Shown here piece after piece: positions 36,437-45,049 of a stretch of 48,765 nt of DNA (position 1 is the first letter of the stretch; every line of letters starts with the position of its first letter). A model generated the notes under the pieces. It had not been told where the DNA came from. It made no database searches and was given only the letters and a program-made list of their open reading frames with translations. Both the position numbers and the translations under genes were made by a program. Origin of the DNA: Desulfovibrionaceae bacterium (GTDB lineage: Bacteria > Desulfobacterota > Desulfovibrionia > Desulfovibrionales > Desulfovibrionaceae); contig JAFTDR010000155.1 in NCBI GenBank assembly GCA_017454105.1, positions 1-48,765 of the forward strand, written 5' to 3'.

Positions 36437-37635
36437 CGCTGAGACTTGCCCTGCGTGACTGGCTCCACGAACGAACGCTCTCTTTTTGCGCAGTCCTGGC
36501 CCTTGCGGGCATGCTTGCGCCCATTCTTGTTTTGCAGGGTGTCCGCAATGGGGTCATAACCGCCATGCGCGATAGACTCCTCAAAAATCCGACCGTTTTG
36601 GTCATAAGCCCCTATTCAGGAAAAAGCAGCTTTTCAAAAGAATGGATCGCGAAAATCGGCGCTCTGCCAGGCGCCCGTTTCGCCATTGGCCGGATACGCG
36701 AGATAGCCATGGATGTGACCCTAACAGGGGCTAAGGGGCAGAAGGTCCCGGTCCATATGGAGCCCTCAGGTCCTGGAGAGCCTGTTCTTGAGCATTTTGG
36801 TCTCTCTATACCCGCAGATCTCAAAAATCCTGGCATTGTCCTCTCAACGCGCGCTGCAGAGCATCTCTCAGTCTCTCTTGGCGACACAGTTGTCGCACAG
36901 CTTGCGCGGAAAACGCGGGAGGGGCGCTACGAGCTTTTTCCGCTCACTCTTTCTGTGTGCGGCATTCTTCCAAAAGAGGCCTCGGACCGTCAGATGGCTT
37001 TTCTCCCCCTTGCTGTTCTTGAGGCCATACAGGATTATCGTGACGGCATAGCTGTCCCCTCCTTGGGCATGCCTGGAGAGACGATTGCGACAGAGCGCGA
37101 GTACGCCTCATTTAGGCTGTATGCGGATTCGCTCGATAGCGTGGAACATCTGACAGACGCATTGAAAGCCATGGGCGTTGAAGTGCGCACGAAGGCGCCT
37201 GAGATAGCTGCGATACGCGCCTTGGACACAGCACTTAGGCGGGTTATCCTTATTCTCTCGCTCGCCATTGCCTGCGGTTTTGCCGCTTTTTCCATAAGCT
37301 CGGCAAAAGGGGCTGTGCAGAGAAAACTGCGCATGCTCGGCCTTTTGCGGCTTTTTGGCTTAAATCGGGCGAGCATGGTGGGCTATCCCCTTGCGCAGTC
37401 TTGTCTGACAAGTCTTGCGGGCATTGTCCTCGCACTTGTATCCTACGGCCTTGTGAGTTTTGCGATCGATTCCTTTTTTGCTGATCAGAGCGGCGGGATG
37501 CGCTTATGCGCGCTCTCGGCGCAGGATTTTTGTCTCTCGGTCGCAGGAGTTCTGCTGCTCTCTGGGCTCTCCGCCGTGTACGCGGCATACAGGGCCGCAT
37601 CAGTCGATCCCTCATCTGTTATTCGTGAGGTGTAG
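36418..37635 (+). CDS. FtsX/LolE-like ABC permease
   Basis: A 405-residue inner-membrane permease. The first helix (about 20-40, TLSFCAVLALAGMLAPILVL) is followed by a large periplasmic domain (about 45-270) and three C-terminal helices at about 275-295, 320-340 and 360-390, the layout of MacB/LolCE/FtsX proteins. The C-terminus (AYRAASVDPSSVIREV) ends in the family's coupling motif around AxxxDPxxxIR. GGGGAGAG precedes ATG 36418. It is paired by overlap with its ATPase. The following gene's ribosome site lies within its last codons. Confidence 0.85.
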   Translation: MQQIVLALRLALRDWLHERTLSFCAVLALAGMLAPILVLQGVRNGVITAMRDRLLKNPTVLVISPYSGKSSFSKEWIAKIGALPGARFAIGRIREIAMDVTLTGAKGQKVPVHMEPSGPGEPVLEHFGLSIPADLKNPGIVLSTRAAEHLSVSLGDTVVAQLARKTREGRYELFPLTLSVCGILPKEASDRQMAFLPLAVLEAIQDYRDGIAVPSLGMPGETIATEREYASFRLYADSLDSVEHLTDALKAMGVEVRTKAPEIAAIRALDTALRRVILILSLAIACGFAAFSISSAKGAVQRKLRMLGLLRLFGLNRASMVGYPLAQSCLTSLAGIVLALVSYGLVSFAIDSFFADQSGGMRLCALSAQDFCLSVAGVLLLSGLSAVYAAYRAASVDPSSVIREV

Positions 37636-37637
37636 CA

Positions 37638-39482
37638 TTGCGAGCTTTTTTTCTCTGCGCCCTTATTGGCCTTATCCTCTTTTTTTCCCAACACCCAGCC
37701 TACGCTGCCCTGCGCGAGAAGGGCCAGACGCAGCCCTTAATTTCCGCATGGAATCCGCAACACGATGACAAGAACGACAATGATATTCTACTGCCCATGC
37801 CCTGCGGTCTGCGTCTTGCTTTACGGCCAATAGCCGTTCCAGGGGGGCTAGTACACGATGTGCCCTTTATGATGGGGGTCAGGAACATTGATGCGGATCG
37901 GGCAATTTATGAGAGCAGCGTTGAAAAGCATATCGCGGCCTCCTTCACGGTCAAGGATCTCCCAGAAGCCTGGCAGAAAAAGCTCGGTGTCACAAAGCCA
38001 GGCGCCTTTTCCTACTACTTTCTTGGCAAATACGAAGTAAGTACCCTGCAGTGGAATGTCATAACACAGCTTGTTCAGCCTGATGGGACATTTGTTGCTG
38101 GGCGCTGCCCCAAACAGGCGAGTGAGGCCGACACAAAGCCGGTTGTGAATGTCTCCTGGTTTGAGGTGCAGGATTTTATTAAACGCTACAATGCCTGGCT
38201 TATCCGCGAGGCCCTCTCAGTCCTTCCAAGCTATAAAGGAACGAATGCGATCGGTTTTCTTAGACTGCCGACAGAGGAAGAGTGGGAATTTGCGGCCAGG
38301 GGCGGCATTAAGATCAGCAAAGAGGATCGCGACAACAACGATTCCTTCCTGCCGCCAGGTGGGGATTTTTCTGAGTATGCCGTTTTCCGCTCTGAAAAGG
38401 GGCGGATCTTGACTTCGCCCTCCCCTATTGGATCGCGCAAGCCGAATCCTCTTCTGCTCTACGACACGATGGGCAATGCAAAAGAGATGGTCGACGGCTT
38501 TTTTCACGCAACAATTGCGGACATTGCCCTAAACAATCAGCAGACTATTCGTCTCCACGGCGCCTCAGGCGGTCTTACGGGCAAAGGGGGGAGTTTTCGC
38601 AGCGACGAGACAGGCATTCTCCCAGGCTATCGCGATGAGATGCCCCTGTATCTTAAAAGCGGCGAGTACAGAGCGACGGATTTAGGCTTTCGCCTGGCTC
38701 TTGCGGGCTTAACCCTCCCCAACTCTGAACGTCTTCTCTCCATGCAGCATATAAAGTCCTCCTCGCGCGGGCAGACCCAGATCCGCCAGGCTTTGCCCTT
38801 AAAACAGGTTGAGAAACCAAAAGAATCTCCCAAGCAAGCGGGAGCCACTGCCCAAAATACTCAGACTGCGCAGAAAGAATTGAAGGAGACGCAGGAAAAA
38901 GCGATTGCGATCAATCAGAACGGCGACGTATTAAAAGAGCTTGGCCGCATTTTGGAGGTCACGGCGTCAAAAGAAGTGCAGGGCAATCTCACGCAGCTTA
39001 AGCAGATGATCGTAAAACGAGAGGAGGCAAGAGAGCGCCAGCGCATCACTTTTCTTGAAGACACCGTGCGCTCTGCGCTCTACCAAGCCGAGACGATCCG
39101 CTCCTTTGCCTTCCGCTACATTGAGGTGAAAAAGATTCTTGATGAAGAGGCCGGGAGGATGAATGCGAAGAGCCGGGAGGAAGCTTCCGAGTATCTGGAC
39201 ACCTACTACCGCGTCCTTTTGACAGCCGCAAATCAGTACAAGAATCACTTGCGCAAAATTGCAAGCGCTGAGCAGAGTCTGGTTGACGAGATATATTCGC
39301 AATTGACAGCAGAATACGCCGGGAGTGGAACATTGAATAGGCATATGCAGGAGAATCTTAGGACCTTTAGCTCCCTCCTACTCTTTGTCCGCAGGGAGGG
39401 TTTTGAGAAGCTTAAGAGTGAGCGCATCTGCCGCGACATTATTCCCAAACAGCACTTAAGCAAGATGACGCATTTTAAATGA
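37638..39482 (+). CDS. Exported SUMF1/FGE-fold protein with coiled-coil tail, probably non-catalytic
   Basis: A 614-residue periplasmic protein starting at TTG 37638, with GAGGTG upstream in the permease end and a signal peptide ([20 protein letters not shown], cleavage after AYA). A formylglycine-generating-enzyme fold spans about 55-360: [69 protein letters not shown] and [10 protein letters not shown]. The active-site cysteine pair of true FGE is absent from the relevant loops, so a binding or structural role is likely. The tail (about 390-610) is helical coiled coil. TTG is preferred because no other in-frame start preserves the signal peptide. Confidence 0.8.
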   Translation: MRAFFLCALIGLILFFSQHPAYAALREKGQTQPLISAWNPQHDDKNDNDILLPMPCGLRLALRPIAVPGGLVHDVPFMMGVRNIDADRAIYESSVEKHIAASFTVKDLPEAWQKKLGVTKPGAFSYYFLGKYEVSTLQWNVITQLVQPDGTFVAGRCPKQASEADTKPVVNVSWFEVQDFIKRYNAWLIREALSVLPSYKGTNAIGFLRLPTEEEWEFAARGGIKISKEDRDNNDSFLPPGGDFSEYAVFRSEKGRILTSPSPIGSRKPNPLLLYDTMGNAKEMVDGFFHATIADIALNNQQTIRLHGASGGLTGKGGSFRSDETGILPGYRDEMPLYLKSGEYRATDLGFRLALAGLTLPNSERLLSMQHIKSSSRGQTQIRQALPLKQVEKPKESPKQAGATAQNTQTAQKELKETQEKAIAINQNGDVLKELGRILEVTASKEVQGNLTQLKQMIVKREEARERQRITFLEDTVRSALYQAETIRSFAFRYIEVKKILDEEAGRMNAKSREEASEYLDTYYRVLLTAANQYKNHLRKIASAEQSLVDEIYSQLTAEYAGSGTLNRHMQENLRTFSSLLLFVRREGFEKLKSERICRDIIPKQHLSKMTHFK

Positions 39483-39508
39483 GCGTCCACCTCCGGCATT
39501 TGTCTTCG

Positions 39509-39537
39509 TTGTTTGCGATGAAACGCGTGAGTATACG
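39509..39537 (+). promoter_or_regulatory. Candidate promoter for the Kdo genes
   Basis: TTGTTT at 39509-39514, a 17-base gap and TATACG at 39532-39537. It predicts a start near 39544 and a leader of about 58 bases for kdsA. The match is moderate. Confidence 0.35.
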
Positions 39538-39601
39538 TACACTGCGCGCATGCAGGCTGTTTTTTCTTTGCTGTTCATTTTTAGACAATGTGAGTTACGC
39601 A

Positions 39602-40441
39602 ATGCAGCATATCGCTATCGCGCATCCATCCGGTCGCGCGTCCTTTTCTCTCGGCAATGATTGTCCACTCGTTGTCATTGCTGGACCCTGCGCTATTGAG
39701 AGCGAGACGCAGACGCTTCATGCGGCAGAAAACCTTCTGCGCATTTTTGGAGATGCGGGCATCCCCTTTATTTTTAAATCGAGCTTCGACAAGGCGAACA
39801 GAAGTTCTCACTCGAGCTACAGGGGCGTCGGTATTGATCTCGGTCTTACAATACTTGACCGTGTCCGCGAGCGTTTCGATATTCCGGTTATCACGGATGT
39901 CCACACACCGGAGCAGGCGGAACGGGCTGCGAGATGTGTCGATGTGTTGCAGATACCTGCTTTTCTTTGTCGCCAGACGGATCTTCTTGTTGCGGCCGCA
40001 GGGTCTGGGCGGCCTGTGAACATCAAGAAGGGCCAGTTTCTCGCGCCTTGGGAGATGAAATATGTCCTTGAGAAGGCGGCGCACACGGGAAATAAGTCGA
40101 TTATGCTCTGCGAGCGTGGGACAAGTTTTGGGTACAACAATCTTGTGGTCGATATGCGCGGGCTCGCAATCATGAAGGAGACTGGGCAGCCTGTAGTCTT
40201 TGATGCGACACACTCTGTGCAGCTCCCCGGTGCGGGCGGCGGGAAGAGCGGAGGACAGCGGGAATTTGTTCCGGTGCTTGCACGCGCGGCCGTTGCAACC
40301 GGAATCGCCGCGCTCTTTATTGAAACCCATCCCGATCCCGATCGCGCCCCCTGTGACGGCCCGAACATGCTTCCCTTTTCCGCTTTGTCGAGCTTGCTCA
40401 ATGAACTGAAAGCTCTCGATCACCTTGTCAAATCATTGTAG
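39602..40441 (+). CDS. kdsA: 3-deoxy-D-manno-octulosonate-8-phosphate synthase KdsA
   Basis: Condenses phosphoenolpyruvate with arabinose-5-phosphate to Kdo-8-phosphate; cytosolic, 279 residues, close to E. coli. The family blocks are [85 protein letters not shown] and [17 protein letters not shown]. The open frame runs from 39479, but the extension resembles a signal-like stretch not seen in KdsA; ATG 39602 is used. Its ribosome site is weak. It is followed 11 bases on by the kdsB-kdsC fusion. Confidence 0.93.
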   Translation: MQHIAIAHPSGRASFSLGNDCPLVVIAGPCAIESETQTLHAAENLLRIFGDAGIPFIFKSSFDKANRSSHSSYRGVGIDLGLTILDRVRERFDIPVITDVHTPEQAERAARCVDVLQIPAFLCRQTDLLVAAAGSGRPVNIKKGQFLAPWEMKYVLEKAAHTGNKSIMLCERGTSFGYNNLVVDMRGLAIMKETGQPVVFDATHSVQLPGAGGGKSGGQREFVPVLARAAVATGIAALFIETHPDPDRAPCDGPNMLPFSALSSLLNELKALDHLVKSL

Positions 40442-40452
40442 TTGGAGTTTCC

Positions 40453-41661
40453 ATGCGAATCATTGCTGTCATTCCCGCACGCTACGCGTCCTCCAGGCTT
40501 CCAGGCAAACCGCTGCTTGATATTTGTGGGAAACCGATGATTGAACGGGTGTACGAGCGGGCGAAAGCTTCATCCGTTTTGGATGACGTCATTGTCGCAA
40601 CAGACGATGAGCGCATCCGCGCCTGTGTCGAAGGTTTTGGCGGAAAAGCGCGCATAACACGTGAAGAGTGTGCAAGCGGCACAGACCGTCTTCTTGAAGT
40701 TGCCTCGTATGAGCCAGCGGATGTGTATATCAATATTCAAGGAGATGAGCCGCTACTCAAGCCTGCGGCACTGGACATTCTCGCGGCATCCATGCGCAAG
40801 GGCGCGCAGGTCGCAACGCTTGCTTTCGCCTTTACCGAAACAGATAGAGCGCGCGATCCGAATCTGGTCAAGGTCGTTCTTGACAGTGAGAACAATGCTC
40901 TCTATTTCAGCCGCGCTCCGATTCCCTATCCCCGTGACGCGCAAAGTCCCTGCACCTATCTGGGCCATATAGGAGTCTACGCCTATACCAAGGAGGCTCT
41001 TGAGCGTTTTGGCTCTCTTCCGCCCTCGCCCCTCGAAGCGATTGAGAAGCTTGAGCAGCTCCGCTACCTCCAGGCGGGCATTCCAATTCATGTCGATAGG
41101 ACCGAGGCCTTTGGTCCTGGAGTCGACACGGCGGACGATCTTGCCCTTGTGCGCGCTCTACTCTCGGGTAGACCACAGCCCACCCGCGATGCGCAACTTC
41201 GTGCCATTCGTCTTGTCATCACAGATGTGGATGGTGTGCTTACAGACGGATCGCTTATCTACGGTCAAGAGGGCGAGATCCTAAAGTGCTTTAATGCTAA
41301 GGACGGCCTAGGTCTTATGCTCGCAAGAGAGCGGGGCATTCAGGTCGCTGTTCTCTCAGGGCGAGATTCCTCGGCTCTTCGACGCCGTCTTGCGGATCTT
41401 GGGATTAGCGCCTTCTGTCTTGGTCGCAATGACAAGGGCGATGTTCTTGGGCAATTGCTTGCGCAGTGCAATGCAACAAAGGACGAGGCTGTTTTTCTCG
41501 GTGATGATGTCGCTGACATTCCAGGTTTCAAAGGCTGCGCTCTCGGTGTGGCTGTTGCCGACGCCCACCCCCTTGCGCGTGAGGCGGCGGATATTGTCCT
41601 TAAAACCAAGGGCGGAAAGGGCGCTCTTCGGGAACTGCTCGACATGCTGCCGGGTAATTGA
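40453..41661 (+). CDS. kdsB: Bifunctional CMP-Kdo synthetase (KdsB) / Kdo-8-phosphate phosphatase (KdsC)
   Basis: A 402-residue fusion. Residues 1-245 are a full KdsB: MRIIAVIPARYASSRLPGKP, IVATDDERI, EECASGTDRLLEVA, NIQGDEPLL, SRAPIPYPRD and YLGHIGVYAYTKEAL. After a short linker, residues 252-402 are KdsC, an HAD phosphatase with motif I D258-VDGVLTDG, motif II LSGRDSS, and motif IV GDD-VADIPG at 350-358. KdsC makes Kdo from Kdo-8-phosphate and KdsB activates it to CMP-Kdo, so consecutive steps are joined. GGAG precedes ATG 40453. The two domains are intact, with no frameshift at the junction. Confidence 0.92.
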   Translation: MRIIAVIPARYASSRLPGKPLLDICGKPMIERVYERAKASSVLDDVIVATDDERIRACVEGFGGKARITREECASGTDRLLEVASYEPADVYINIQGDEPLLKPAALDILAASMRKGAQVATLAFAFTETDRARDPNLVKVVLDSENNALYFSRAPIPYPRDAQSPCTYLGHIGVYAYTKEALERFGSLPPSPLEAIEKLEQLRYLQAGIPIHVDRTEAFGPGVDTADDLALVRALLSGRPQPTRDAQLRAIRLVITDVDGVLTDGSLIYGQEGEILKCFNAKDGLGLMLARERGIQVAVLSGRDSSALRRRLADLGISAFCLGRNDKGDVLGQLLAQCNATKDEAVFLGDDVADIPGFKGCALGVAVADAHPLAREAADIVLKTKGGKGALRELLDMLPGN

Positions 41662-41766
41662 TGCCAGTCCGTATTTTTTTGTGCGCGCAATCCCACTCGC
41701 AAAGCAATTGTATACACTGCCTAAATGCGTCCTGGCTTTTCATGGCCGATACTGGGTGTCATTGTG

Positions 41767-41866
41767 CTCTGCAAGCTAAAAAAGTTGTCACTTGGAGTTA
41801 AAAATACCAGACTTGAGTGCGACTATCGCTTGCAAAAATGTCAGTTTTTTTGGATCAAGTGTATAC
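41767..41866 (+). mobile_element. Degenerate family-1 miniature element (copy A)
   Basis: About 100 bases that match copy B over the core (AAAAAAGTTG, then ACTTG-AGTTAAAAATACCAGA and GACTATCG) but with diverged ends, so it looks like an older copy. Confidence 0.55.
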
Positions 41867-42236
41867 TTATGACAACAAAAAGTGACTACGCACGCTGGAA
41901 GAGCTTGCCAAGAACTTGAGATTTCGTAGCCAAACGGCACGCTGTACTTGGCGTCACAAGGATTCTTCCTGCGACACGAAGTCGAGCGCGCCTCCTTTTG
42001 ACTTGGCTTGGGAAAATCAGTATGCAGGCGGATGAACGAGGCCCAGTGCCGTGTATGCACAATGGACGTTTGGCCTCGCCCACGTTTGATCCGCGAATCT
42101 TCTGGAATTGGGCATATGCTCAAGTTTTTCTGATGTGTCACGCGCAGCGTAGCATCCGCTCGTTTTTTCTTTTGCTTGGTGAAAAAACATTTTGCCCGGG
42201 CCACTTTTTGCTGAGCATTGGGAAAACATTGTTTTA

Positions 42237-42336
42237 TGCTGCGGTCAGAAAAAAAAGTTGCCACTTGAAGTTAAAAATACCAGACTTGAGTGTGACTATC
42301 GTTCGCAAAAATATCAGTTTGTTTCTGGCTGGAGTA
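42237..42336 (+). mobile_element. Family-1 miniature inverted-repeat element (copy B)
   Basis: A 100-base element flanked by TA on both sides. Left end TGCTGCGGTCAGAAAAAAAA and right end TTTGTTTCTGGCTGGAGTA form imperfect terminal inverted repeats. It matches copy C at 47517 in length and ends. There is no coding content, as expected for a non-autonomous element. Confidence 0.75.
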
Positions 42337-42397
42337 TAGGTTTTGCAGATGGCTTAGTCCCTGCTCCCTCGTTTACGCACAAGAAAATAGGAGGAGA

Positions 42398-43393
42398 GTG
42401 TCTGCGCGTTCTTGTCGCGGCACTTTAGAGGCGATGAAAAAAAGGATTCGTTTTTCTGCTGACCGGGCGCTTCAGCAGGGAATAGATACCATTCGCCAGG
42501 AGGGAGAAGCTCTGCTGGCACTCAGTGCCTGTCTTGGGGAAACCTTTGCCTTGTGTGTTGCCTGTCTTCTCCGAATTGAAGGACGCGTTTGTGTAACCGG
42601 CATGGGGAAGAGCGGTCACATAGCACGGAAGGTTGCGGCGACCATGGCGAGTACAGGAACTCCAGCGTATTTTATTCACCCGGCTGATGCGAGCCACGGC
42701 GATCTCGGCATGATGACACCGCGCGATGCCCTTGTTGCGATATCAAATTCTGGTAATACCTCGGAGTTGAGCGACATTCTGTTTTACGCCCAGGCCCATG
42801 CGCTGCCTGTCATCGCGATAACTTCTAATCCCGAAAGCCCCTTGGGTAAACATGCGACACACTGCCTTGTTTTGCCAACAGTTCATGAGGCCTGTCCTCT
42901 TGACTGCGCCCCCACAACGTCGACCACAATGAGTCTTGCGCTTGGCGACGCATTGGCGATGGCTCTTATGCGCGAGCGTGGATTCACACCGGAGGATTTT
43001 AAGTCCTTCCATCCCGGGGGGAATCTCGGGCAGAAGCTGCTTAGAGTGCGCGACATTATGCATACAGGACAGTCTGTTCCTCTGTGCGATGTCAATGATC
43101 CCATGAGTGTGGTTATAGTGGAAATGAGCCGAAAGATGCTTGGCTGTGTGGGGGTGCGCGATCACGGTCGTCTTGTCGGCATCATTACAGATGGTGATTT
43201 GCGGCGGGCCATGTGTCCAGAATTTTTGACGAAGAGAGCTGAAGAGCTGATGACAGTGTCTCCGCACACAATAGACGCTGAGGCAAGCGTTGCGACAGCA
43301 AGGCAAAAGATGAAGCGTTTAAAGGTGACAAGCCTCTTTGTTCATCTTGAAAAAGACAATGTGGGCATTGTGCATATTCACGATCTGGAGTAG
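42398..43393 (+). CDS. kdsD: D-arabinose-5-phosphate isomerase KdsD
   Basis: Interconverts ribulose-5-phosphate and arabinose-5-phosphate, the first step to Kdo; 331 residues. An SIS domain at about 45-180 contains VTGMGKSGHIARKVAATMAS, HPADASHGDLG and ISNSGNTSELSD. PLDCAPTTSTTMSLALGDAL precedes two CBS domains at about 205-331 (VRDIMHTGQSVP, LVGIITDGDLRRAM, MTVSPHTIDAEAS). GTG 42398 has AGGAGG three bases upstream; ATG 42434 has GAGG only two bases upstream and would give 319 residues. GutQ is an alternative paralogue, but the kds neighbours favour KdsD. Confidence 0.9.
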   Translation: MSARSCRGTLEAMKKRIRFSADRALQQGIDTIRQEGEALLALSACLGETFALCVACLLRIEGRVCVTGMGKSGHIARKVAATMASTGTPAYFIHPADASHGDLGMMTPRDALVAISNSGNTSELSDILFYAQAHALPVIAITSNPESPLGKHATHCLVLPTVHEACPLDCAPTTSTTMSLALGDALAMALMRERGFTPEDFKSFHPGGNLGQKLLRVRDIMHTGQSVPLCDVNDPMSVVIVEMSRKMLGCVGVRDHGRLVGIITDGDLRRAMCPEFLTKRAEELMTVSPHTIDAEASVATARQKMKRLKVTSLFVHLEKDNVGIVHIHDLE

Positions 43394-43443
43394 ATCGGGC
43401 GACTGCACCCAGCCCACAAGTGGATCCTTTTTGCAAAAAAAAC

Positions 43444-43472
43444 TTGACAGCAAGGCAGAGATAGACTACATT
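43444..43472 (+). promoter_or_regulatory. Promoter of tRNA-Ser
   Basis: Perfect TTGACA at 43444-43449, a 17-base gap and TACATT at 43467-43472, predicting a start about 12 bases before the tRNA 5' end. Confidence 0.65.
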
Positions 43473-43490
43473 GTATTTGTTCATTGTTTC

Positions 43491-43585
43491 GGAGAGATGA
43501 CCGAGTTGGCCGAAGGTGCTCGCCTGCTAAGTGAGTATACGGGCTTAAACCTGTATCGAGGGTTCAAATCCCTCTCTCTCCGCCA
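43491..43585 (+). tRNA. tRNA-Ser, anticodon GCU
   Basis: A 95-base class II tRNA with encoded CCA. The acceptor arms GGAGAGA (43491-43497) and TCTCTCC (43575-43581) pair fully. The anticodon loop CTGCTAA is closed by a CTCGC/GTGAG stem and reads AGC/AGU codons. The long variable arm (TATACGGGCTTAAACCTGTA) is typical of serine tRNA. The T arm is GAGGG-TTCAAAT-CCCTC. Confidence 0.96.
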
Positions 43586-43596
43586 GCTAAAAAAAC

Positions 43597-43620
43597 AAGC
43601 CCCTTTTTGGGGCTTTTTTT
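43597..43620 (+). terminator. Terminator of tRNA-Ser
   Basis: AAGCCCC (43597-43603) and GGGGCTT (43609-43615) form a 7-bp stem with a five-T loop, followed by a run of T. It lies 11 bases after the tRNA. Confidence 0.9.
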
Positions 43621-44375
43621 GCATCCAAAAAAAAACGCGTGTACGGATTAATAGTATATCGGTCAAGCTTGGGAGACCCAAAGAACCAGGTTTTTCAGTT
43701 GCTTATAGCATTCTTGCTTCCTTTTTGCAGTCACTGACCACTGAGGCAGATGGAGGCCCGCGTCACGAGAAGTTCAGCGTCCACTGTTGAACGATAGTAA
43801 CCTGTATACGCGGAAAAAAACGCCTTGAAAGCCGCATGAGTATTCGATTCACCCCCACCCATTTTCATAGTAGCACACAAGCAGCATCTGGCCAGCGAAA
43901 CCCGACTCGCGCTTGTGCAAGGATCAAGAACAGAGCTCGTGCAGGGGCGACATTCCGTGCCTAATGCAAGCTTCGCGTCGAAAGGTCCACCGCCCTCCAT
44001 GTATCGAAATCGGCAGCTGGATGCGGCGGAAGTCACAAGTTCTCTTCTGCTAGACGCCTAACCACCGTCTTTCAGCGAAGTTTGTCCCGAATTTTGGCTG
44101 ACTCACGGTGGTCAGTTGGTCGTACCTACTGAAAGGAGTGGAAGCTGTATATGGCCGTGGTATACTCTGGGCACAAAAAAAGTTTTACTTTTTAAGAGTA
44201 GGCCTTAGCTCGCGTGTACATAGGCCGAAGATGAGACAGTAAAAAAATAGGTCTGCAAGCTGTTGGGTCTCTTCGACACTAAAAATGTCAATTTTTTTCT
44301 GACTGCAAGAGAGCATTCCCTTTCAAAATTGTACCCTCTTATAGTAGCATTTAAAGCCCGACGCCGTGAGGCTAG
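43621..44375. other. Accessory intergenic region after the tRNA
   Basis: About 755 bases. Open frames on the minus strand (about 43731-44036) lack ribosome sites and protein-like composition. A 7-bp inverted pair CCACCGT/ACGGTGG lies near 44062-44116. It ends in the family-1 miniature element D. No gene is supported. Confidence 0.5.
44163..44307 (+). mobile_element. Family-1 miniature element, subtype 2 (copy D)
   Basis: Begins TACTCTGGGCACAAAAAAAG after a TA and shares its body (GTTTTACTTTTTAAGAGTA, GCCTTAGCTCGCGTGTAC and TTGGGTCTCTT) with copy E. Its right end stops after CTGACTGCA without the final GTA-TA, so it is truncated or mutated. It has about 20 more internal bases than copy E. Confidence 0.65.
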
Positions 44376-44591
44376 TGGCTAGAATCCGCCAAGGAAGCGA
44401 GTGCGCTAGGGGCTTTCAGTAAAAACGGATGGCAAGCTGCACTGTTGTACACAGTGACTGTTCTTGGCAATTTTGCAGTGGTATGCTTCGGCTTGGCCGT
44501 TTTTCAAAAAGACTATGGTTGCGCATGTATAGCTGTTAGCGGATACGTGATCGGAACTCTGATAATTCTTGGAGGTTCAGATGGAAGTTAA
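44376..44591 (+). pseudogene. Possible remnant of a small membrane-protein gene
   Basis: An open frame without a good start codon. From about 44408 it reads SKNGWQAALLYTVTVLGNF followed by AVVCFGLAVFQKD and GYVIGTLIILGGSDGS, giving two hydrophobic segments and a natural-looking end. Only a TTG at 44445 could start it, with no ribosome site. It overlaps the next small ORF by 11 bases. It could be the 3' end of a decayed gene. Confidence 0.3.
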
Positions 44592-44673
44592 GTGGGCTGT
44601 ATTTTTAATAATACTTTGCATTGGGGCTTTTGGTTTGTACTGTGTGAAAAAAGTAAGAGAGTCCAAAGACTGA
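44581..44673 (+). CDS. Predicted 30-residue small membrane protein
   Basis: ATG 44581 is preceded by GGAGG with a five-base gap, a strong ribosome site. The product begins MEVKWAVFLIILCIGAFGLY and ends in a basic cytoplasmic-type tail (CVKKVRESKD): one membrane helix and a positively charged tail. This layout is typical of small membrane peptides, including regulatory or toxin peptides. No relative is recognised. It overlaps the upstream remnant's end. Confidence 0.45.
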   Translation: MEVKWAVFLIILCIGAFGLYCVKKVRESKD

Positions 44674-44780
44674 ACAATATCTTTCTCAGTTAATCGTTGT
44701 TTGCCACTTTGTCGATAGCCTTCAAGATTGAGATGGACAAGTGGCTCCAAGAGATGAAGTTCATGGTCTTGCCTTTGGTA

Positions 44781-45049
44781 TCCACTCGCAGGGGTACGAT
44801 GAAATCGTGCCTTTTAAGACGATTTTATACTCTGGGCAGAAAAAAGTTTTACTTTTTAAGAGTATGCCTTAGCTCGCGTGTACTCCAGCAAAGATGAGGC
44901 AATCCTGTTGGGTCTCTTAGACACTAAAAATGTCAATTTTTTCCTGACCGCAGTATATGCTATTTCTCAGACGATAGAAAGCGAACTATTGACGCTGCTC
45001 CGGTTCGATGGGATTTAAAACCCGCAAGTACTGTTGAACCGTGAGCGGA
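44781..45049 (-). mobile_element. Family-2 miniature element (copy F3), split by element E
   Basis: A minus-strand copy of the element seen at 47082. Its first part (44781-44827, starting TCCACTCGCAGGGGTACGAT after TA) and second part (44958-45049, starting TGCTATTTCTCAGACGATAG) join without gain or loss when the 130 bases between them are removed. Its final TA is changed to AA. Confidence 0.75.
44828..44955 (+). mobile_element. Family-1 miniature element, subtype 2 (copy E), nested in F3
   Basis: A 128-base element flanked by TA on both sides (44826-44827 and 44956-44957). The ends TACTCTGGGCAGAAAAAA and TTTTTTCCTGACCGCAGTA are imperfect inverted repeats. It interrupts copy F3; comparison with F1 shows the original site had a single TA, so the second TA is the target duplication. 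Confidence 0.82.

Larger units (their letters stand above)
41662..42397 (+). other. kdsBC-kdsD intergenic region holding two miniature elements
   Basis: About 735 bases with no convincing gene. It holds a degenerate miniature element (about 41767-41866) and an intact one (42237-42336) on the same strand. The sequence between them (41867-42236) has no recognisable protein or RNA in it. No other function seen. Confidence 0.6.

Noticed and set aside
39479..39601. N-terminal extension of kdsA resembling a signal peptide
   Set aside because: KdsA is cytosolic and the family begins at the later ATG; the extension overlaps the previous gene and a candidate promoter.
43731..44036. Minus-strand frame of 101 codons
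   Set aside because: No ribosome site, no recognisable domain and unlike neighbouring codon use.
44697..44897. Open frame of 66 codons on the plus strand
   Set aside because: It runs across the junction of two nested miniature elements, so it is not a gene.
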